In this document: positions 11,522-14,398 of the stretch, in pieces
How the letters are laid out: each line of letters starts with the position of its first letter
Numbering within the stretch: position 1 is the stretch's first letter
Origin: DASVSE01 sp036399715
GTDB taxonomy: Bacteria > Bacteroidota > Rhodothermia > Rhodothermales > Rubricoccaceae
Assembly: GCA_036399715.1 (NCBI GenBank)
Contig: DASWMO010000277.1
Location: 1-14,398 of the forward strand
DNA length: 14,398 nt
Reading direction: 5' to 3'
Notes under the pieces: generated by a model
Told to the model about the DNA's origin: nothing
Database searches by the model: none
The model's input: the letters and a program-made list of their open reading frames with translations, nothing else
Made by a program: the position numbers and the translations under genes

Positions 11522-14398
11522 TCAGCGCGCGAGCGTGAGCCGCTGCGCCCGCCCGACCCTGCCAGCCTCGAGACGGACGACGTAGAGCCCGGCGCTGTGT
11601 CCCTGACCGTCGAAGGCGGCCTCGTGCCAGCCGGCCTCCACCTCCCCATCCACCAGCACGGCCACCTCACGGCCGAGGATGTCGTAGACCACGAGCCGGA
11701 CGGCCGTCGGCACCGGCAGCGCGTACCGCAACGTCGCACGCGTCGCGAACGGGTTCGGGGACGCCGGGCTCAGCGTGACCTCGTCAGGTAGCGCCCCCGG
11801 CGCCTCCGTGGCGACCGGCGTCGCCTCGGCCGAGCCGGTGACGGGCACGGTCCACGCCACCCCGTCGGCACCGAGCACCTCGACCACCGCCGAGAAGCCC
11901 CCCCCGTCGGTGGGTGCGAAGGCGACCTCGACCGTGAGCGACTCCCCCGCGCTCAGGACGAAGGGGAGCACTGGCATCCCGGCGATCTGGAACTGCCCGC
12001 CGTCGAGGCCGGTCACGTTCAGGTCGGTGACGGTGAGGGCGCCGGCGCCCACGTTCATGATCGTCACCTGCTGCGGCGGACTCGTCCCACCGACCATCAC
12101 GGCGCCGAACTCGATCGCTGCCGGGGAGAGGGCCATCCTGCTGTCGAACCCCGAGCCATAGCGCCACAGCTCGGCTCCGCTCGTCGGCTCGGCGGCGCTG
12201 AAGTAGAGGGCGCCGTCGTACGGAGCGAGGTAGGCCGGGCTGGAGCTCCCTCCGCCGGGGGAGATGTCGGCGACAAGGGTGGCCGCGCCGTCGTAGCGCC
12301 ACAGCTCCCGCCCGGTCGCGCCGTCGGACGCGCTGAAGTAGAGGGCGCCGTCGGAGCTCGTGAGGTAGCCGGGGTCGGAGCTCTGAGCGCCGGGCAGGAG
12401 GTCGGCGGCGAGGGTGGCCGTCGTCCCATCGTAGCGCCACAGCTCCGTCCCGCGCGCGGACGTGTAGGCGGCGGCGTAGAGGGTGCTGTCGCTGACCGCG
12501 AGGTCGTACACCTGGACGTCCGCGACGCGCGCGGCGTCCGCCCCGTCGTAGCGCCACAGCCCCCACGCGCTTCCGCGGTAGGCCCCGAAGTAGAGGGCGC
12601 CCTCGTACACCGTGAGGTGGCCGGGCGCAGAGGAGAACCCGCCAGGCTCGACGTTAGCGGCGAGAGAGGCCGTCGTCCCGTTGTACCGCCACAGCTCGGT
12701 CCCGGTCGCAGACGTGTAGGCACTGAAGTAGAGCGCCCCGTCGTAGACCGCGAGGGAGGTGGGGCTGGAGCTGTCGTTGGCCGTCGAGATATTGGCCGCG
12801 AGCGAGGCCCTGGTCCCGTCGTACCGCCACAGCTCCGCCCCGTTCGTCGGCTCGTAGGCGCTGAAGTAGAGCGCCCCGTCGTAGACCGTGAGGTCGCGTG
12901 GCTGGGCACCGCCGTCGGCGGCCCACACATCGGCGGCGAGCGAGGCGGCGGCCCCGTCGTAGCGCCAGAGCTCCCGGCCGCTCACGCCGTCGTCCGCGCT
13001 GAAGTAGAGGGCGCCGCCGAAGACCACGAGGTACTCGGGCTCGGAGCCGCCGCCGCCGGGGTAGATGTCGGCGGCGAGGGTAGCCGTCGTCCCATCGTAC
13101 CGCCAGAGCTCTGCCCCGCTCACGCCGTCGGACGCGCTGAAGTAGAGCGCACCGTCGAAGACTGCAAGGGAGGTGGGGCTGGAGCCAGGGGAGGGGGTGT
13201 GGACGTCGGTGGTGAGGGTGGCGGCGTCCCCGTCGTAGCGCCACAGCTCCGCCCCTGTCGCACCGTCGTCGGCACTGAAGTAGAGCGCCCCGTCGAAGAC
13301 CGTGAGGTGCTCGGGCATAGAGCCCCGGGCTCCAGCGGCGACGTCCACGGCGAGGGTGGCCGTCGTTCCGTCGTAGCGCCACAGCTCCCGCCCGGTCGCG
13401 CCGTCGGACGCGCTGAGATGGAGGGCCCCGTCGAAGACCGTGAGGTCGATGGGGGCGGCCCCCCCCTCACCGGGGTAGAGGTCGGCGGCGAGGGTAGCCG
13501 CAGTCCCGTCGTACCGCCACAGCTCCCGGCCGCTCAGGCCGTCGGACGCGCTGAAGTAGAGCGCCCCGCCGAACACAGTGAGGCACTCGGGGTACGCGTT
13601 GCCGTCGGGGTTGATGTCGGCGGCGAGCGAGGCCGTCTCCCCGTCGTAGCGCCAGAGCTCGTACCCACTCGACGGCTCGTACGCGTTGAAGTAGAGCGCC
13701 CCATCGTACACCGCGGAGGAGGTGGGGTAGGAGCCGCTCGTCCCGGGCCACACGTCGGCGGCGAGGGCGGCGGTCGCCCCGTCGTACCGCCAGAGCTCCG
13801 TCCCGTGCGCGCCGTCGTTGGCGCTGAAGAAGAGCGCCCCGTCGAAGACCGCGAGATCGAAGGGGTACGCGCCGTTGGCGCCGGGCCGGACGTCGGCGGC
13901 GAGCGCGGCTGCGGTCCCATCGTACCGCCACAGCTCGTGCCCGCTCGACGGCGCGTACGCATTGAAGTAAAGCGCCCCGTCGTACACCGCGAGGTAGGAG
14001 GGCGAGGAGCCGTCCGCACCGGGGGCGATGTCGGCGACCCGCGAAGCCGTCGTCCCGTCGTAGCGCCAGAGCTCCGCCCCCGTCGCACCGTCGTCGGCAC
14101 TGAAGTAGAGGGCGCCGTCGAAGACCGTGAGGGCCTCGGGGTACGAGCTGCCCGGGCCGAGCCGGACGTCGGCGGCGAGGGTGGTCGTCGTCCCGTCATA
14201 CCGCCAGAGCTCTGCCCCGCTCACCCCGTCGTCGGCGCTGAAGTAGAGCGCCCCGTCGAAGGCGACGGCCGGCTGGGGGTCCGACGGGTCCGAGATGGTG
14301 TTCACGTCCGCCGCCCGCTCGGCCGTGCCACCGGGGGGCAGGTGGAAAGCGAGGGTCCCGCCTGCCGGCCGCGCCACGGCCACCGCACCGAGCGGGGG
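11522..14398 (-). CDS. Secreted ELWRYDG-repeat protein with T9SS type A domain (5' end outside window)
   Basis: The frame is open to the window edge and reads PPLGAVAVARPAGGTLAFHL at its visible start. There is no signal peptide, and the first possible start (GTG 14383) is unconvincing, so the true start lies beyond 14398; 958 residues are visible. Sixteen tandem units of about 46 residues (DGALYFSADDGVSGAELWRYDG, split here as DGALYFSADDG, then ELWRYDG, then LAADVxPG) occupy 14257 to about 12150. This is the ELWxxDGT-type repeat of secreted Bacteroidota and other bacteria, probably forming beta-propeller blades. From about 12140 to 11830 comes an immunoglobulin-like choice-of-anchor-D-type domain (LSPAAIEFGAVMVGG, QVTIMNVGAGALTVTDL). 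The final 85 or so residues are a T9SS sorting domain (SPASPNPF, VYDILGREVAVLVDG, SAGLYVVRLEAG). A surface or released protein; no enzyme motif. Ligand unknown. Confidence 0.92.
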   Translation of the reverse strand, partial: PPLGAVAVARPAGGTLAFHLPPGGTAERAADVNTISDPSDPQPAVAFDGALYFSADDGVSGAELWRYDGTTTTLAADVRLGPGSSYPEALTVFDGALYFSADDGATGAELWRYDGTTASRVADIAPGADGSSPSYLAVYDGALYFNAYAPSSGHELWRYDGTAAALAADVRPGANGAYPFDLAVFDGALFFSANDGAHGTELWRYDGATAALAADVWPGTSGSYPTSSAVYDGALYFNAYEPSSGYELWRYDGETASLAADINPDGNAYPECLTVFGGALYFSASDGLSGRELWRYDGTAATLAADLYPGEGGAAPIDLTVFDGALHLSASDGATGRELWRYDGTTATLAVDVAAGARGSMPEHLTVFDGALYFSADDGATGAELWRYDGDAATLTTDVHTPSPGSSPTSLAVFDGALYFSASDGVSGAELWRYDGTTATLAADIYPGGGGSEPEYLVVFGGALYFSADDGVSGRELWRYDGAAASLAADVWAADGGAQPRDLTVYDGALYFSAYEPTNGAELWRYDGTRASLAANISTANDSSSPTSLAVYDGALYFSAYTSATGTELWRYNGTTASLAANVEPGGFSSAPGHLTVYEGALYFGAYRGSAWGLWRYDGADAARVADVQVYDLAVSDSTLYAAAYTSARGTELWRYDGTTATLAADLLPGAQSSDPGYLTSSDGALYFSASDGATGRELWRYDGAATLVADISPGGGSSSPAYLAPYDGALYFSAAEPTSGAELWRYGSGFDSRMALSPAAIEFGAVMVGGTSPPQQVTIMNVGAGALTVTDLNVTGLDGGQFQIAGMPVLPFVLSAGESLTVEVAFAPTDGGGFSAVVEVLGADGVAWTVPVTGSAEATPVATEAPGALPDEVTLSPASPNPFATRATLRYALPVPTAVRLVVYDILGREVAVLVDGEVEAGWHEAAFDGQGHSAGLYVVRLEAGRVGRAQRLTLAR
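12150..14257 (-). repeat. Sixteen tandem ~138-bp coding repeats (ELWRYDG units)
   Basis: Near-identical DNA words such as gtcgtagcgccacagctc and ctgaagtagagcgccccgtc recur about every 138 bp on the plus strand, encoding the WRYDG and DGALYFS parts of each unit. Lengths are mostly 46 residues; units 5 and 15 are one residue shorter, and unit 13 is cut to about 38 residues with the altered core GSAWGLWRYDG. The region just after it (VADVQVYDLAVSDSTLY) is the least conserved. Such an array can expand or contract by recombination. Confidence 0.93.

Noticed and set aside
12150..14257. Possible CRISPR or DNA satellite because of regular spacing
   Set aside because: The period is about 138 bp, the frame is uninterrupted and variation follows codons. 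It is a protein repeat array.
14381..14383. GTG 14383 as the true start of gene 5
   Set aside because: The frame remains open to the window edge and no signal peptide follows this codon, while a T9SS protein needs one. The start must lie outside.

Overview
The window is very GC-rich (my impression is around 70%, not counted) and carries genes for large secreted proteins with type IX secretion (T9SS) type A C-terminal sorting domains. Together with the lack of obvious Shine-Dalgarno sites, this points to the Bacteroidota/Rhodothermota group, most likely a Rubricoccaceae- or Rhodothermus-like bacterium. That placement is inference from composition and protein style. No housekeeping genes, tRNAs, rRNAs or CRISPR arrays are visible.

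Layout. Positions 1-166 are stop-rich, purine-rich DNA. A decayed RadC (JAB/MPN+ domain) fragment A follows at 167-403. Gene 1 (525-2192, +) is a secreted, seven-repeat beta-propeller-like protein with a T9SS domain. RadC fragment B (2192-2305) starts exactly at its stop codon. A gap with a perfect 20-bp tandem duplication leads to two tandem paralogues. Gene 2 (2618-4132, +) has a HAF-type propeller and a CSLREA-like segment, then breaks off. Gene 3 (4187-10012, +, 1941 aa) has the same front half followed by a long parallel beta-helix, C-terminal beta domains and a T9SS domain. RadC fragment C (10081-10302) follows; it keeps an intact JAMM motif but has a one-base frameshift. A strong hairpin (10309-10347) separates it from the convergent minus-strand genes. 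Gene 4 (11124-10381, -) is a short T9SS protein interrupted by one TAG codon. A possible 49-aa lipoprotein ORF lies at 11492-11343 (-). Gene 5 (14398-11522, -) is cut by the window edge and has 16 ELWRYDG-type repeats, a choice-of-anchor-D-like domain and a T9SS domain.

How it fits together. This is a cluster of surface or secreted repeat proteins sharing one export route: Sec signal peptide, outer-membrane T9SS, C-terminal sorting domain. They look like adhesins, S-layer-like or carbohydrate-contacting proteins, but no catalytic domain is evident and no substrate can be named. The cluster appears to be in flux, with a truncated tandem duplicate, a nonsense mutation, near-identical shared DNA blocks and three same-strand RadC remnants, two of them directly after T9SS genes. 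The recurring pairing of a T9SS gene with a RadC remnant, and a short motif shared upstream of all three plus-strand genes, are the least expected signals here.
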